This document shows, in pieces, positions 42,681-51,540 of a stretch of DNA of 64,000 bases. This DNA is from Gottfriedia endophytica (GTDB lineage Bacteria > Bacillota > Bacilli > Bacillales > Bacillaceae_G). The notes beneath the pieces were generated by a model, which saw only the letters and a program-made list of their open reading frames with translations, was not told the origin of the DNA and made no database searches. Both the position numbers and the translations under genes were made by a program. The stretch's first letter is position 1; every line of letters starts with the position of its first letter. The stretch is taken from positions 327,215 through 391,214 of the forward strand of contig NZ_JAGIYQ010000003.1 in NCBI RefSeq assembly GCF_017814275.1. The letters are read 5' to 3'.

Positions 42681-44360
42681 GTGTCCATTAAACGTATTGA
42701 CGGTAGATTATTTGCAGAAATGGTTATTCAAGGGGCGAATAATTTAACGAAAAATGTGAAATTTGTAGACTCTTTAAACGTATTTCCTGTACCAGATGGT
42801 GATACAGGGACAAATATGAATTTATCCATTACTTCTGGTTCTAAAGAAGTTAAAGAAAATCCAAACAATCATGTTGGAAAAGTAGGACAGCTTTTTGCAA
42901 AAGGACTACTTATGGGTGCTCGTGGGAATTCGGGTGTTATTTTATCTCAATTATTTAGAGGGTTCTCTAAATCAATTGAATCAAAACAAACAATCTCGAC
43001 AGCTGAGTTTGCTGCTGCACTAGAAGCTGGCGTAGAATCTGCTTATAAAGCTGTCATGAAACCGATTGAAGGAACAATTTTGACTGTTGCAAGAGAAACT
43101 GCAAAAAAATCTGTAGAAATTGCAGCAAATCATGATGAATATATCCCATTTCTAGAAAAAACAATTAAAGAAGCTAAAGCATCCTTAAATCGCACACCAG
43201 ACTTATTACCTGTCTTAAAGCAAGTAGGTGTAGTAGATAGCGGTGGTCAAGGACTAGTTTTAGTATATGAGGGCTTCCTAGCAGCTTTAAAAGGGGAAGA
43301 AATTTCACTTGAAGGTGCTGAAGAAGCATTATCGTTAGAAGAATTAGTTGAAGCAGAGCATAGAAATGTACAAAGTATGTTAAATGCTGAGGATATTGTT
43401 TTTGGATATTGTACAGAATTTATGGTTCGATTTGAAAAAGACAAGACTGATAAAAATCCTTTTGACTTAAATGCATTCCGTGAAGAACTAAGTGAATTAG
43501 GAGATTCGTTATTAGTTGTTGCAGATGATGAAATTGTAAAAGTTCACATTCATGCTGAATATCCAGGTGAAGTATTTAATCGTGGTCAACGTTACGGTAG
43601 CTTCCTAAAAATTAAAGTTGAAAATATGCGAGAACAACATTCAAACCTTGTACACGATGATAAAGAAAAGAAACAATTAACTCCTATTAAAAATAATGAA
43701 AAACAAGAATACGGAATCGTCACTGTTGCTATGGGTTCTGGTATTAAAGTATTGTTTGAAAGTATTGGAGCTACAGTAGTAATCGAAGGCGGCCAAACAA
43801 TGAATCCAAGCACAGAGGATATTGTAAAGGCTATAGAAAAATGTAATGCTAAAAATGTGATCGTTCTACCGAATAACGGGAATATTGTTATGGCTGCAGA
43901 GCAAGCTGCAACAGTTTCTGATGCAGATGTTGCCGTTGTAACTTCTAAGAGTGTTCCACAAGGAATGTCGGCTTTATTAGCATTTAATCCAACTGTTACA
44001 CTAGAGGAAAATGCAGAAGGAATGAAAGATGCACTTCAGTATGTAAAAACTGGTCAAGTGACATTCGCTGTCAGAGATACTGAAATTGATGGAGTAGAAA
44101 TTAAGAAAGACCATTTTATGGGGATTCTTGAGAATAAAATTATTACTACTGATGCAAATCAATTAGGTGCTGCTAAAAAGCTACTTTCAGAAATGGTAGA
44201 TGAGGATTCAGAAATTCTAACAATCTTGCAAGGTGAAGACGTTTCTGACGAAGAACTTGCAGAATTAGTATCTTACGTTGAAGATCAATTTGAAGAAATT
44301 GAAGTAGAGGTACATAAAGGAAATCAACCTCTATACTCTTATATTTTTTCAATTGAATAA
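42681..44360 (+). CDS. fakA: Fatty acid kinase catalytic subunit FakA (YloV)
   Basis: A 559-residue DhaK/DegV-type protein. The N-terminal DAK-L kinase domain shows PVPDGDTGTNMNLS and GARGNSGVILSQLFRG for ATP/Mg binding. A middle domain and a C-terminal DegV-like domain (ending DQFEEIEVEVHKG) follow. With a FakB acyl carrier it phosphorylates exogenous or recycled fatty acids for phospholipid synthesis. The start is GTG 42681, after AAGGAGGAG. In B. subtilis sdaAB follows; here a three-gene insertion comes between. Confidence 0.94.
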   Translation: MSIKRIDGRLFAEMVIQGANNLTKNVKFVDSLNVFPVPDGDTGTNMNLSITSGSKEVKENPNNHVGKVGQLFAKGLLMGARGNSGVILSQLFRGFSKSIESKQTISTAEFAAALEAGVESAYKAVMKPIEGTILTVARETAKKSVEIAANHDEYIPFLEKTIKEAKASLNRTPDLLPVLKQVGVVDSGGQGLVLVYEGFLAALKGEEISLEGAEEALSLEELVEAEHRNVQSMLNAEDIVFGYCTEFMVRFEKDKTDKNPFDLNAFREELSELGDSLLVVADDEIVKVHIHAEYPGEVFNRGQRYGSFLKIKVENMREQHSNLVHDDKEKKQLTPIKNNEKQEYGIVTVAMGSGIKVLFESIGATVVIEGGQTMNPSTEDIVKAIEKCNAKNVIVLPNNGNIVMAAEQAATVSDADVAVVTSKSVPQGMSALLAFNPTVTLEENAEGMKDALQYVKTGQVTFAVRDTEIDGVEIKKDHFMGILENKIITTDANQLGAAKKLLSEMVDEDSEILTILQGEDVSDEELAELVSYVEDQFEEIEVEVHKGNQPLYSYIFSIE

Positions 44361-44436
44361 TTTGTAAGACTAGATAATTTTTCAAGAACTTAATTCTCGT
44401 TTCTTCTTGATGAGATAAAATGAAAGTCTTTTATAC

Positions 44437-44489
44437 ACAAACAAATGAAGAGGGACATCTATTAATGATGTCCCTCTTCATTTGTTTGT
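44437..44489. terminator. 23-bp perfect hairpin between fakA and the gntR gene
   Basis: The arm at 44437-44459 (starting ACAAACAAATGAAGAGGGAC) and its exact complement at 44467-44489 form a perfect 23-bp stem with a seven-base loop. It sits between convergent genes and probably ends transcription from both sides, although T runs are weak. No gene lies in 44361-44580. Confidence 0.7.
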
Positions 44490-44580
44490 TAGCAATATTC
44501 TTCACAAACATAACCTTTTATATTAGCGCGTTTCTTTTTTGTTATATAAATTCTTCTTTACATATACGAACGTTTATATG

Positions 44581-45315
44581 CTATTTGTTTATTCGATTTA
44601 TTTTTATTGAACTAAGTTCGGTTGGGATATAAATCTTATTTTTAAGTACAACGTTCCCCATTGAGTCAAATAAATTTTCAATTAATAATACGAATAAATT
44701 ATTATTTGAACGTAATTCATAGTTTGAAGAAGGAAGAACTGATTCTGTAAATTTTATTTCGATTGTTGATGAATGGATTAGCGTATAAATATCTTCTTCA
44801 AGTATTTTTAGTGCGCTCTGTTGATCGTTAAGATTCATTTGATAATGGGAAGCTGTCTCACTTGGGAACATTGTAAAAGCATGTGCCACAACTTTATTTT
44901 TAGACTTGTACCACCTATTAAATTTAATCATTACTGCTGAATCTCGATTAAAAATCTTTTTACTGTAATCATAATCATCTGAAAAACTTACTTCAAAAGA
45001 AGCATCTATATCATCAATCGTTTCTGTACAACATTGAAAAATAGTATTATCTATTTTTTCTAAACCTACACTTTTTACATTTACATTTTGTTTGATAAAG
45101 TTCCCTTGCCCATGGGTTGTTTCAATATAACCTTCCTCTTTTAGTAAACCCAATGCTTGTCTTAGGGTCATTCTACTAACATTCATCATCTTAGAAAGTT
45201 CAGGTTCTGAAGGTAGTTTACTTCCAATCGGATAGACTCCATCATTAATTAGTTTAAATAATTTTTCAAAAACCTCCTCGTATAGAGGTGATTTTTTTTT
45301 ATTTTCAGCAGACAT
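44581..45315 (-). CDS. GntR/HutC-family transcriptional regulator
   Basis: A 244-residue regulator. The winged helix at about 10-75 has the GntR signature (GSKLPSEPELSKMMNVSRMT and GYIETTHGQGNFI). A UTRA-type effector domain follows (about 90-240), as in HutC-subfamily proteins, though it diverges from the usual pattern. ATG 45315 has AAGGAGTG upstream; the in-frame GTG 45324 overlaps that site. It is divergent from deoD, so it probably regulates deoD and possibly itself. The effector is not known; a nucleoside or purine base is an inference from the neighbour only. Confidence 0.88.
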   Translation of the reverse strand: MSAENKKKSPLYEEVFEKLFKLINDGVYPIGSKLPSEPELSKMMNVSRMTLRQALGLLKEEGYIETTHGQGNFIKQNVNVKSVGLEKIDNTIFQCCTETIDDIDASFEVSFSDDYDYSKKIFNRDSAVMIKFNRWYKSKNKVVAHAFTMFPSETASHYQMNLNDQQSALKILEEDIYTLIHSSTIEIKFTESVLPSSNYELRSNNNLFVLLIENLFDSMGNVVLKNKIYIPTELSSIKINRINK

Positions 45316-45335
45316 AACCAACACTCCTTACAAAT

Positions 45336-45363
45336 ATTATATCGAGTTATAAATTATTCGCAA
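45336..45363 (-). promoter_or_regulatory. Promoter of the gntR-type regulator with possible operator
   Basis: On the minus strand: TTGCGA (45363-45358), 16-bp spacer, perfect TATAAT (45341-45336). The spacer overlaps an imperfect palindrome CGAATAATTTATAACTCG (45360-45343), a possible autoregulatory site. Confidence 0.55.
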
Positions 45364-45450
45364 TCTTATCTGTTATGTGAAAATGTAAAGCGTGACCATT
45401 ATTCTTAAAATATTTAAGGTGAAGAATATTGTGGAAGTTTAAGTTTGTCC

Positions 45451-45515
45451 TTGCTTATTTTAGTATATTGAAATATAATTTGATTGTATTAATTAGACAA
45501 CTAAGTATACAACTG
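45451..45515 (+). promoter_or_regulatory. deoD promoter and candidate operator
   Basis: TTGCTT (45451-45456), 17-bp spacer, TATAAT (45474-45479). Just past the predicted start lies ACAACTAAGTATACAACT (45497-45514), a direct repeat of ACAACT around a GTATAC palindrome, where a GntR-type repressor could block transcription. The leader to deoD is about 210 bases and contains a T run near 45580. Confidence 0.45.
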
Positions 45516-45696
45516 CATCTCGTGATATTAAATTGTTATCTTTAACTAGATGGTAATAAGAAATCAAGACAAAATAGTTTTTTTTCCCTAATTGTGCAAA
45601 CGAATACATTTTAGTAAAACGAGTAAAAATAGTAGTTGGATTATAGTTATTGATATTTAAGTAGATCAAAATGAATAGAAATGGAGAAATTATAAT

Positions 45697-46407
45697 ATGA
45701 CAACAGCACATAATACAGCAAAAGTTGGAGATATTGCAAAAACAGTTTTAATGCCAGGAGATCCACTTCGCGCGAAATATATTGCGGAAACATATCTAGA
45801 AAATCCAGTACAATTTAATACTGTACGTAATATGTTTGGCTATACGGGAACTTATAAAGGAAAACAAATATCTGTAATGGGATCTGGTATGGGAATGCCA
45901 AGTATTGGAATTTATTCATACGAGTTATATAAGTTTTATGAAGTAGAAAATATTATCCGTATTGGTAGTGCAGGAGCTTATACAGATAAACTGAACATAC
46001 ATGATATTGTGCTTGCGGATAGTGCTTGGAGTCAATCAACATTTGCAAAGACACAAGCAGGCGTAGAAGGTGATATTCAGTACCCTAATGAGTTATTAAA
46101 TAACAAAATTGAAGATACTGCAAAGCAGATTAATACTCCTATTGTTAAAGGTAGAATACATTCCAGTGATGTATTTTATCATGAAAGTTCAGTTCCAAAT
46201 TATGTTGATTTTTATAATGACCATAAGTGTATTTGTGTAGAAATGGAAAGCTTTGCATTATTCCATAATGCAAAAGTATTAGGTAAGAATGCAGCTTGTG
46301 TACTTACTATTTCAGATTCATTAGTTACTCATGAAGAAATTAGTGCTGAAGCAAGACAAACTTCATTCGATAAAATGATGAAACTTGCATTAGAGGCTTG
46401 TATGTAA
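45697..46407 (+). CDS. deoD: Purine nucleoside phosphorylase, DeoD type
   Basis: A 236-residue hexameric-type phosphorylase that splits purine (deoxy)nucleosides to base and (deoxy)ribose 1-phosphate. Motifs include TVLMPGDPLRAKYIAE for phosphate binding, the family signature GSGMGMPSIGIYSYEL, and EMESFALF with the ribose-binding Glu. The catalytic Asp is in TISDSLVTHEE. ATG 45697 has TGGAGAAA upstream. In B. subtilis deoD is elsewhere, so this copy is part of an insertion between fakA and sdaAB. Confidence 0.95.
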   Translation: MTTAHNTAKVGDIAKTVLMPGDPLRAKYIAETYLENPVQFNTVRNMFGYTGTYKGKQISVMGSGMGMPSIGIYSYELYKFYEVENIIRIGSAGAYTDKLNIHDIVLADSAWSQSTFAKTQAGVEGDIQYPNELLNNKIEDTAKQINTPIVKGRIHSSDVFYHESSVPNYVDFYNDHKCICVEMESFALFHNAKVLGKNAACVLTISDSLVTHEEISAEARQTSFDKMMKLALEACM

Positions 46408-46428
46408 AGTGTAGTGTTTTTGAAATTT

Positions 46429-46471
46429 GTATTTATCTCTTTTATATTGAAAATATAAAAGAGATAAATAC
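46429..46471 (+). terminator. 20-bp perfect hairpin after deoD
   Basis: GTATTTATCTCTTTTATATT (46429-46448) pairs exactly with its complement at 46452-46471 around a three-base loop. No T run follows, so it may end transcription poorly or mainly stabilise the 3' end. Confidence 0.6.
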
Positions 46472-46487
46472 ACTAGAGTCATAATAA

Positions 46488-46516
46488 TTGTTATCTGTTT
46501 TGTATGTTATTATTTT
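46488..46516 (+). promoter_or_regulatory. Candidate promoter of the EamA leader
   Basis: TTGTTA (46488-46493), 17-bp spacer, TATTTT (46511-46516). Predicted start is near 46523, immediately before the first leader hairpin. Confidence 0.4.
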
Positions 46517-46521
46517 ATACA

Positions 46522-46616
46522 CAAACTCACACCCGATTGTGAGTGGCGGAATTTTGTAGAGTGTTCACTCTGTTTCGTTCGCCCGTTGTCCTGCTGGACA
46601 GCGGGCGTTTTTTTAT
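46522..46616 (+). promoter_or_regulatory. Attenuator-like structured leader of the EamA transporter gene
   Basis: Hairpin 1: CTCACA (46526-46531) with TGTGAG (46538-46543). Hairpin 2: AGAGTG (46558-46563) with CACTCT (46566-46571). GGCG (46545-46548) can pair with CGCC (46580-46583) around hairpin 2. The same CGCC is the 5' foot of a 12-bp terminator, CGCCCGTTGTCC (46580-46591) with GGACAGCGGGCG (46596-46607), followed by TTTTTTT. The two folds exclude each other, the layout of a transcription attenuator. I do not recognise a known riboswitch or T-box in it. Confidence 0.65.
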
Positions 46617-46635
46617 TTATATAGGAGGATTTTTT

Positions 46636-47538
46636 ATGGAGAAATTTAAGTTTTCATTATTAGTTTTATTTGGTGCCTGCAGCTATGGCATACTTTCAAC
46701 AATTTTCAAGCTCGGCTTTAGGGACGGTTTTTCTGCGTTTGAGCTATTAGGAGGACAATATGTATTTGGCTGGATTGGACTATTGCTACTTGTTCTTCTT
46801 TTCTCACGTCATAAAATGTCAACAAAACAAGTACTTTTATTATTAGCTGTCGGAACAACAATGAGCATGACCAGTATTTTTTATGCAATCTCTGTAGAAG
46901 AATTACCAGCTTCGATAGCTGTTGTTTTACTCTTTCAATTTACATGGATTGGAGTAACCATAGAAGCAATTGCGAATCGAACATTTCCAAGCCGTGAAAA
47001 GATAATGTCAATTATTATTTTATTTGCCGGAACTCTATTGGCAGGTGGGGTGTTTGAAGGATTTGGACAAAACTTCTCTACAAAAGGTATCATTTTTGGA
47101 CTATTAGCCGCTGTTTCTTTTTCCTTTTATATTTTTGTGAGCGGACGCGTTGCTACAAATGTACCACCATATACGAAAAGCTTTCTAATGACAACAAGTG
47201 CTACATTTATCGTTTGCTTATTTTTTCCACCAACCTTTTTAATTAATGGTGCCTTGCAAGCTGGATTATGGAAATATGCACTCTTCCTTGGATTCTTCGG
47301 TGTTGTTGTACCGGTCATTTGCTTCTCTATTGGTGTCCCAAAAGTAGGAACAGGACTTGGAACAATTTTAGGTGCTGCTGAACTCCCAATAGCAATCATT
47401 GCTTCTATTACACTTGTTCATGAAGCTGTATCACCATTACAATGGCTCGGCATTGTTTGTATACTACTTGGTATTTTCGCACCGCAATTTCTTTCTGCAC
47501 GAAAAGATAAAAAACGTAACATAGAACTCAGCGGCTAA
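46636..47538 (+). CDS. EamA/DMT-family transporter
   Basis: A 300-residue polytopic membrane protein with about ten hydrophobic segments arranged as two five-helix EamA repeats, typical of drug/metabolite transporters. The first repeat starts FSLLVLFGACSYGILSTIFK; the second ends with SPLQWLGIVCILLGIF, the usual closing motif. The substrate cannot be deduced. ATG 46636 has TAGGAGG upstream; the open frame also extends through the leader hairpins, but that extension has no membrane-protein character. It is behind its own attenuator-like leader and is followed by a terminator, so it is a separate unit from deoD. Confidence 0.88.
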   Translation: MEKFKFSLLVLFGACSYGILSTIFKLGFRDGFSAFELLGGQYVFGWIGLLLLVLLFSRHKMSTKQVLLLLAVGTTMSMTSIFYAISVEELPASIAVVLLFQFTWIGVTIEAIANRTFPSREKIMSIIILFAGTLLAGGVFEGFGQNFSTKGIIFGLLAAVSFSFYIFVSGRVATNVPPYTKSFLMTTSATFIVCLFFPPTFLINGALQAGLWKYALFLGFFGVVVPVICFSIGVPKVGTGLGTILGAAELPIAIIASITLVHEAVSPLQWLGIVCILLGIFAPQFLSARKDKKRNIELSG

Positions 47539-47540
47539 CA

Positions 47541-47569
47541 AAAAGAGCACACCATGTGCTCTTTTTTAA
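47541..47569 (+). terminator. Terminator after the EamA gene
   Basis: AAAAGAGCACA (47541-47551) pairs with TGTGCTCTTTT, continuing into TTT. The 358 bases from here to sdaAB are AT-rich; I see no gene, no repeat copy and no convincing promoter there. Confidence 0.85.
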
Positions 47570-47927
47570 AAATTAACTAATCTCAGTGAATTTGCTTGGA
47601 GGAACGTGTGATAAGTCATGAGTTCGTCCGATGGAAAATAAATGATTTTCGTAATGATTAACATTAAAGTATTACAGTACACATTAATAAAATATAATTA
47701 AGTAGGTATTAAATTTGTCATTTAAGGGATTTGAACTTGAGAAAATTTAAGCGATTACAGAAATAATTACGTAATGGGTAAAATTTCAATAGAACTATCA
47801 ACGATTTCGTATTAAACTAAGAAATGGGTTATCTCAATGTTTTTTAAATGTAGATAATATAAAAAGAGTAAACGTAATATTTAGGTTTGTTCTTCTATTC
47901 AAAAATAATAGAAGTGGGGGAAATGAC

Positions 47928-48590
47928 ATGAAGTATAAAAGTGTTTTTGATATAATTGGCCCAATTATGATTGGTCCTTCTAGTTCACATACTGCAGGTG
48001 CGGCAAGAATCGGTCGTGTTGCAAGAAATTTATATGGTAAGTTACCTAAAAAAGTAAGAATTTCTCTATATGGTTCTTTTGCAAAAACGTATCGTGGACA
48101 TGGAACAGATATCGCGATTATTGGAGGACTATTAGACTTCGATACATTTGATGAGCGAATTAGAGAATCATTAAAGCTTGCTACTGATCAAGGAATGGAA
48201 TTTGATTTTATAGAGGAAGATGCGATTACAAATCATCCTAATACAGTGAAAATCACAATTGAAGATGATGACCAGACTTTTGAGTTGGTAGGTGTTTCAA
48301 TTGGTGGTGGTAAAATTGAAATTATTGAATTAAATGGCTTTGAACTAAAACTTTCAGGAAATTATCCTGCAATCTTGGTAGTACACAATGATCGTTTTGG
48401 TGCAATTGCTGGAGTAACGAATGTCTTAACTAAGTATTCATTAAACATTGGCCATATGGAAGTTTCTAGAAAAGAAGTTGGTCAGCTAGCATTAATGACA
48501 ATTGAAGTAGATCAAGTGATTGAAGATAAAGTATTAGAAGAACTAATGTCGTTACCACATATTGTACAAGTAACGAAAATGGTGGACTAA
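47928..48590 (+). CDS. sdaAB: L-serine dehydratase, beta subunit
   Basis: A 220-residue subunit of the iron-sulfur L-serine deaminase that converts serine to pyruvate and ammonia. The N-terminal domain carries GPIMIGPSSSHTAGAARIGR, and an ACT-like regulatory domain covers about 148-220 (LVVHNDRFGAIAGVTNVL). ATG 47928 has TGGGGGA upstream. It is 20 bases from sdaAA, with which it forms the two-subunit enzyme. Confidence 0.95.
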   Translation: MKYKSVFDIIGPIMIGPSSSHTAGAARIGRVARNLYGKLPKKVRISLYGSFAKTYRGHGTDIAIIGGLLDFDTFDERIRESLKLATDQGMEFDFIEEDAITNHPNTVKITIEDDDQTFELVGVSIGGGKIEIIELNGFELKLSGNYPAILVVHNDRFGAIAGVTNVLTKYSLNIGHMEVSRKEVGQLALMTIEVDQVIEDKVLEELMSLPHIVQVTKMVD

Positions 48591-48610
48591 TTAGTAGGAG
48601 GTGTAGTGAA

Positions 48611-49495
48611 TTGTTTAAAAATGTTGCAGAATTAGTAGAGTTAGCTGAATCAAAAGGCGTAAAAATAGCTGAAATTATGATTCAACAAGAAATGGAATTC
48701 ACTGGTAAAACTAGAGAAGAAATTATTAGAAAGATGGAAATGAATCTTGATGTTATGGAAAAGGCAGTTGAAAGAGGACTTGAAGGAGTTCATTCACCTA
48801 CTGGCTTGACTGGTGGAGATGCTGTTCTTTTACAAAGATACATTGAAAAAGGAAATATGTTAACTGGTCATACAATTTTAGATGCAGTTAGTAAAGCGGT
48901 TGCTACAAATGAAGTAAACGCTGCAATGGGTACAATTTGTGCAACACCAACTGCTGGGTCAGCGGGTGTAGTACCAGGAACATTATTTGCTTTAAAAGAA
49001 AAGCTAAACCCAACACGTATGCAAATGATTGAGTTTCTATTTACTTCAGGAGCTTTTGGTTTTGTTGTAGCGAACAATGCTTCTATTTCTGGTGCTGCAG
49101 GAGGTTGCCAAGCTGAAGTAGGATCTGCTAGTGGGATGGCTGCAGCTGCGATCGTTGAGCTTGTTGGCGGGTCACCTAGTCAATGTGCAGAAGCATTTGC
49201 AATTACATTAAAAAATATGCTTGGACTAGTATGTGATCCTGTAGCAGGATTAGTAGAAGTTCCTTGTGTGAAAAGAAATGCAATGGGTGCTGCAAATTCA
49301 ATGGTAGCAGCTGATATGGCATTAGCGGGTATAACAAGTCGAATTCCGTGTGATGAAGTAATCGATGCAATGTTTAAAATAGGACAAACAATGCCTTCTG
49401 CGCTAAGAGAAACAGCGCAAGGAGGATTAGCTGCGACACCAACTGGAAGAGAGCTAGAAGCTAAAATATTTGGTGTCTCACTAACAAAAAAATGA
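48611..49495 (+). CDS. sdaAA: L-serine dehydratase, alpha subunit
   Basis: The 294-residue catalytic subunit. Cysteines that bind the 4Fe-4S cluster lie in GAAGGCQAEVG, LVCDPVAG and VPCVKR. The start is TTG 48611 with TAGGAGGTG upstream, and the beginning MFKNVAELVELAE matches the family. The stop overlaps the recG start by four bases. Confidence 0.95.
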   Translation: MFKNVAELVELAESKGVKIAEIMIQQEMEFTGKTREEIIRKMEMNLDVMEKAVERGLEGVHSPTGLTGGDAVLLQRYIEKGNMLTGHTILDAVSKAVATNEVNAAMGTICATPTAGSAGVVPGTLFALKEKLNPTRMQMIEFLFTSGAFGFVVANNASISGAAGGCQAEVGSASGMAAAAIVELVGGSPSQCAEAFAITLKNMLGLVCDPVAGLVEVPCVKRNAMGAANSMVAADMALAGITSRIPCDEVIDAMFKIGQTMPSALRETAQGGLAATPTGRELEAKIFGVSLTKK

Positions 49496-51540
49496 GACAA
49501 GAATTATTACAACCTGTTGTAATATTAAATGGCATCGGTGAAGAAACTGCTAATTTACTAAAAGAATTAGACATTCACACAATTAATGACTTGATTAACT
49601 ATTTACCTTATCGATATGAAGATTTTAAACATAAAGAATTAACTGAAGTGAAACATGATGAAAGGGTTACTGTTGAGGGTACTGTTCACAGTGCCCCTTT
49701 AATTCAATTTTATGGCAAAAAAAAATCTAGACTTACCTTTAGAGTGTTAGTGGATCGTTTTCTTATTACTGTTATTTGTTTTAATCGTCCTTATTACAAA
49801 ACAAAATTAAACTTAAATGAACAAATAACAGTGACAGGAAAATGGGATCAACACCGCCAGACTATAACAGTATCTGAATTAGTGTTCGGTTCTAGACCTA
49901 ATGGACATGAAATCGAACCAGTCTACTCCGTTAAAGGAAATTTAACGGTAAAAACAATGAGAAAATTTATCTGGCAGTCACTGACAAAATACGGTGATTA
50001 CTTAGAAAATATCATTCCAAATCAACTTGTTAGTAAATATAAGTTGCTTCAGCGAAAAGATACCCTGAAATTATTACATCATCCAATTGATGGTAATAGT
50101 TTAAAACAAGCTAGAAGAACATATGTTTATGAAGAGTTTTTTCTTTTTCAACTAAAAATGCAAGCACTTCGTAAAGTCCAACGAAATCATTCTCAAGGTA
50201 TTGCAAAAAAAATTAATCATCGTCAAGTAAACAACCTTATTTCCTCTTTACCATTTCCATTAACAGGAGCACAAAAACGAGTGGTCAATGAAATATTTGA
50301 TGATATGAGCCAGCCATATCGAATGAATCGGTTATTGCAAGGTGATGTAGGTTCAGGAAAGACAGTTGTGGCGACAATTGCTCTTTATGCAAATATGATT
50401 GAAGGATACCAAGGTGCATTAATGGTGCCGACAGAAATATTAGCAGAACAACATTTCGAATCATTAGTGAAAATGCTAACAAATTTAGACGTGAATGTTG
50501 AGTTGTTAACAAGCTCAGTCAAAGGGAAAAGAAGGAAAGAACTTTTAGAGAGATTAAAAAATGGAGAAATAGACATAGTAGTTGGTACACATGCACTCAT
50601 TCAGGATGAGGTTCAATTCCAAAAGTTAGGCTTAGTTATTACGGATGAGCAACATCGATTTGGTGTCAATCAGAGGAGAGTACTTCGTGAAAAGGGGTAT
50701 TTTCCAGATGTTTTATTTATGACTGCAACACCGATACCTAGAACATTAGCAATAACAGCATTTGGTGAAATGGATGTATCAATTATAGATGAATATCCTG
50801 CTGGACGTAAAAAAATTGAAACATATTGGGTTAAGCAAGAAATGTTTGATCGAGTATTAACATTTGTCCAAAAGGAGATTGAAAAAGGTAGACAAGCTTA
50901 CGTTATTTGCCCGCTAATTGAAGAGTCAGAAAAATTGGATTTACAAAATGCACTAGATCTACATAGTCAATTATCATTTCATTTTCAATCTATTTGCAAG
51001 GTTGGCTTAATGCATGGGAAATTGTCTTCTGCAGAAAAAGATGAAGTAATGAAGGCATTTTCAGCAAACGAAGTTCAAATCTTAGTATCGACTACTGTTG
51101 TTGAAGTAGGTGTAAATGTACCTAATTCAACCATCATGGTTATTTATGATGCTGAAAGATTTGGTTTATCTCAACTTCATCAGTTAAGAGGCCGTGTTGG
51201 TCGAGGATCGGAACAATCTTACTGTATTCTAGTGGGAAATCCCAAAAATGAAGTAGGAAAAGAACGACTGCGTATTATGACCGAAACGAATGATGGATTC
51301 GAGCTTTCAGAGAAAGACCTTGAACTTCGTGGCCCTGGAGATTTTTTTGGTAAACAGCAAAGTGGTGTTCCAGTGTTTAAAATGGCAGATATGGTACATG
51401 ACTATCGAATTCTTGAAGTTGCAAGAACAGATGCAGCTATGCTAGTAAATTCGAATTCCTTCTGGGAGGACGATCATTATCTTCCACTCAGAGACTATTT
51501 GAAAGATAGTGGGATATTTAATTCTGAAAAACTAGATTAG
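49492..51540 (+). CDS. recG: ATP-dependent DNA helicase RecG
   Basis: A 682-residue branch-migration helicase acting on stalled forks and Holliday junctions. The N-terminal wedge domain (OB fold, about 1-200) precedes the motor with Walker A GDVGSGKTVVA, the DEQH box (VITDEQHRFGVNQR), TATPIPRTLA, and the C-terminal lobe with QLHQLRGRVGRG. ATG 49492 overlaps sdaAA. Its stop codon lies inside a FapR operator that belongs to the next gene. Confidence 0.96.
   Translation: MRQELLQPVVILNGIGEETANLLKELDIHTINDLINYLPYRYEDFKHKELTEVKHDERVTVEGTVHSAPLIQFYGKKKSRLTFRVLVDRFLITVICFNRPYYKTKLNLNEQITVTGKWDQHRQTITVSELVFGSRPNGHEIEPVYSVKGNLTVKTMRKFIWQSLTKYGDYLENIIPNQLVSKYKLLQRKDTLKLLHHPIDGNSLKQARRTYVYEEFFLFQLKMQALRKVQRNHSQGIAKKINHRQVNNLISSLPFPLTGAQKRVVNEIFDDMSQPYRMNRLLQGDVGSGKTVVATIALYANMIEGYQGALMVPTEILAEQHFESLVKMLTNLDVNVELLTSSVKGKRRKELLERLKNGEIDIVVGTHALIQDEVQFQKLGLVITDEQHRFGVNQRRVLREKGYFPDVLFMTATPIPRTLAITAFGEMDVSIIDEYPAGRKKIETYWVKQEMFDRVLTFVQKEIEKGRQAYVICPLIEESEKLDLQNALDLHSQLSFHFQSICKVGLMHGKLSSAEKDEVMKAFSANEVQILVSTTVVEVGVNVPNSTIMVIYDAERFGLSQLHQLRGRVGRGSEQSYCILVGNPKNEVGKERLRIMTETNDGFELSEKDLELRGPGDFFGKQQSGVPVFKMADMVHDYRILEVARTDAAMLVNSNSFWEDDHYLPLRDYLKDSGIFNSEKLD

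Noticed and set aside
44420..44632. Plus-strand open frame of 70 codons after fakA
   Set aside because: It covers the 23-bp hairpin and the antisense end of the gntR-type gene; the hydrophobic look comes from T-rich sequence.
45486..45696. Purine riboswitch in the deoD leader
   Set aside because: The conserved three-way junction sequences of purine riboswitches are not present; only a weak five-pair stem before a T run.
46543..46635. N-terminal extension of the EamA protein from an upstream GTG
   Set aside because: The extension is the translation of leader hairpins and terminator; a good ribosome binding site precedes ATG 46636.
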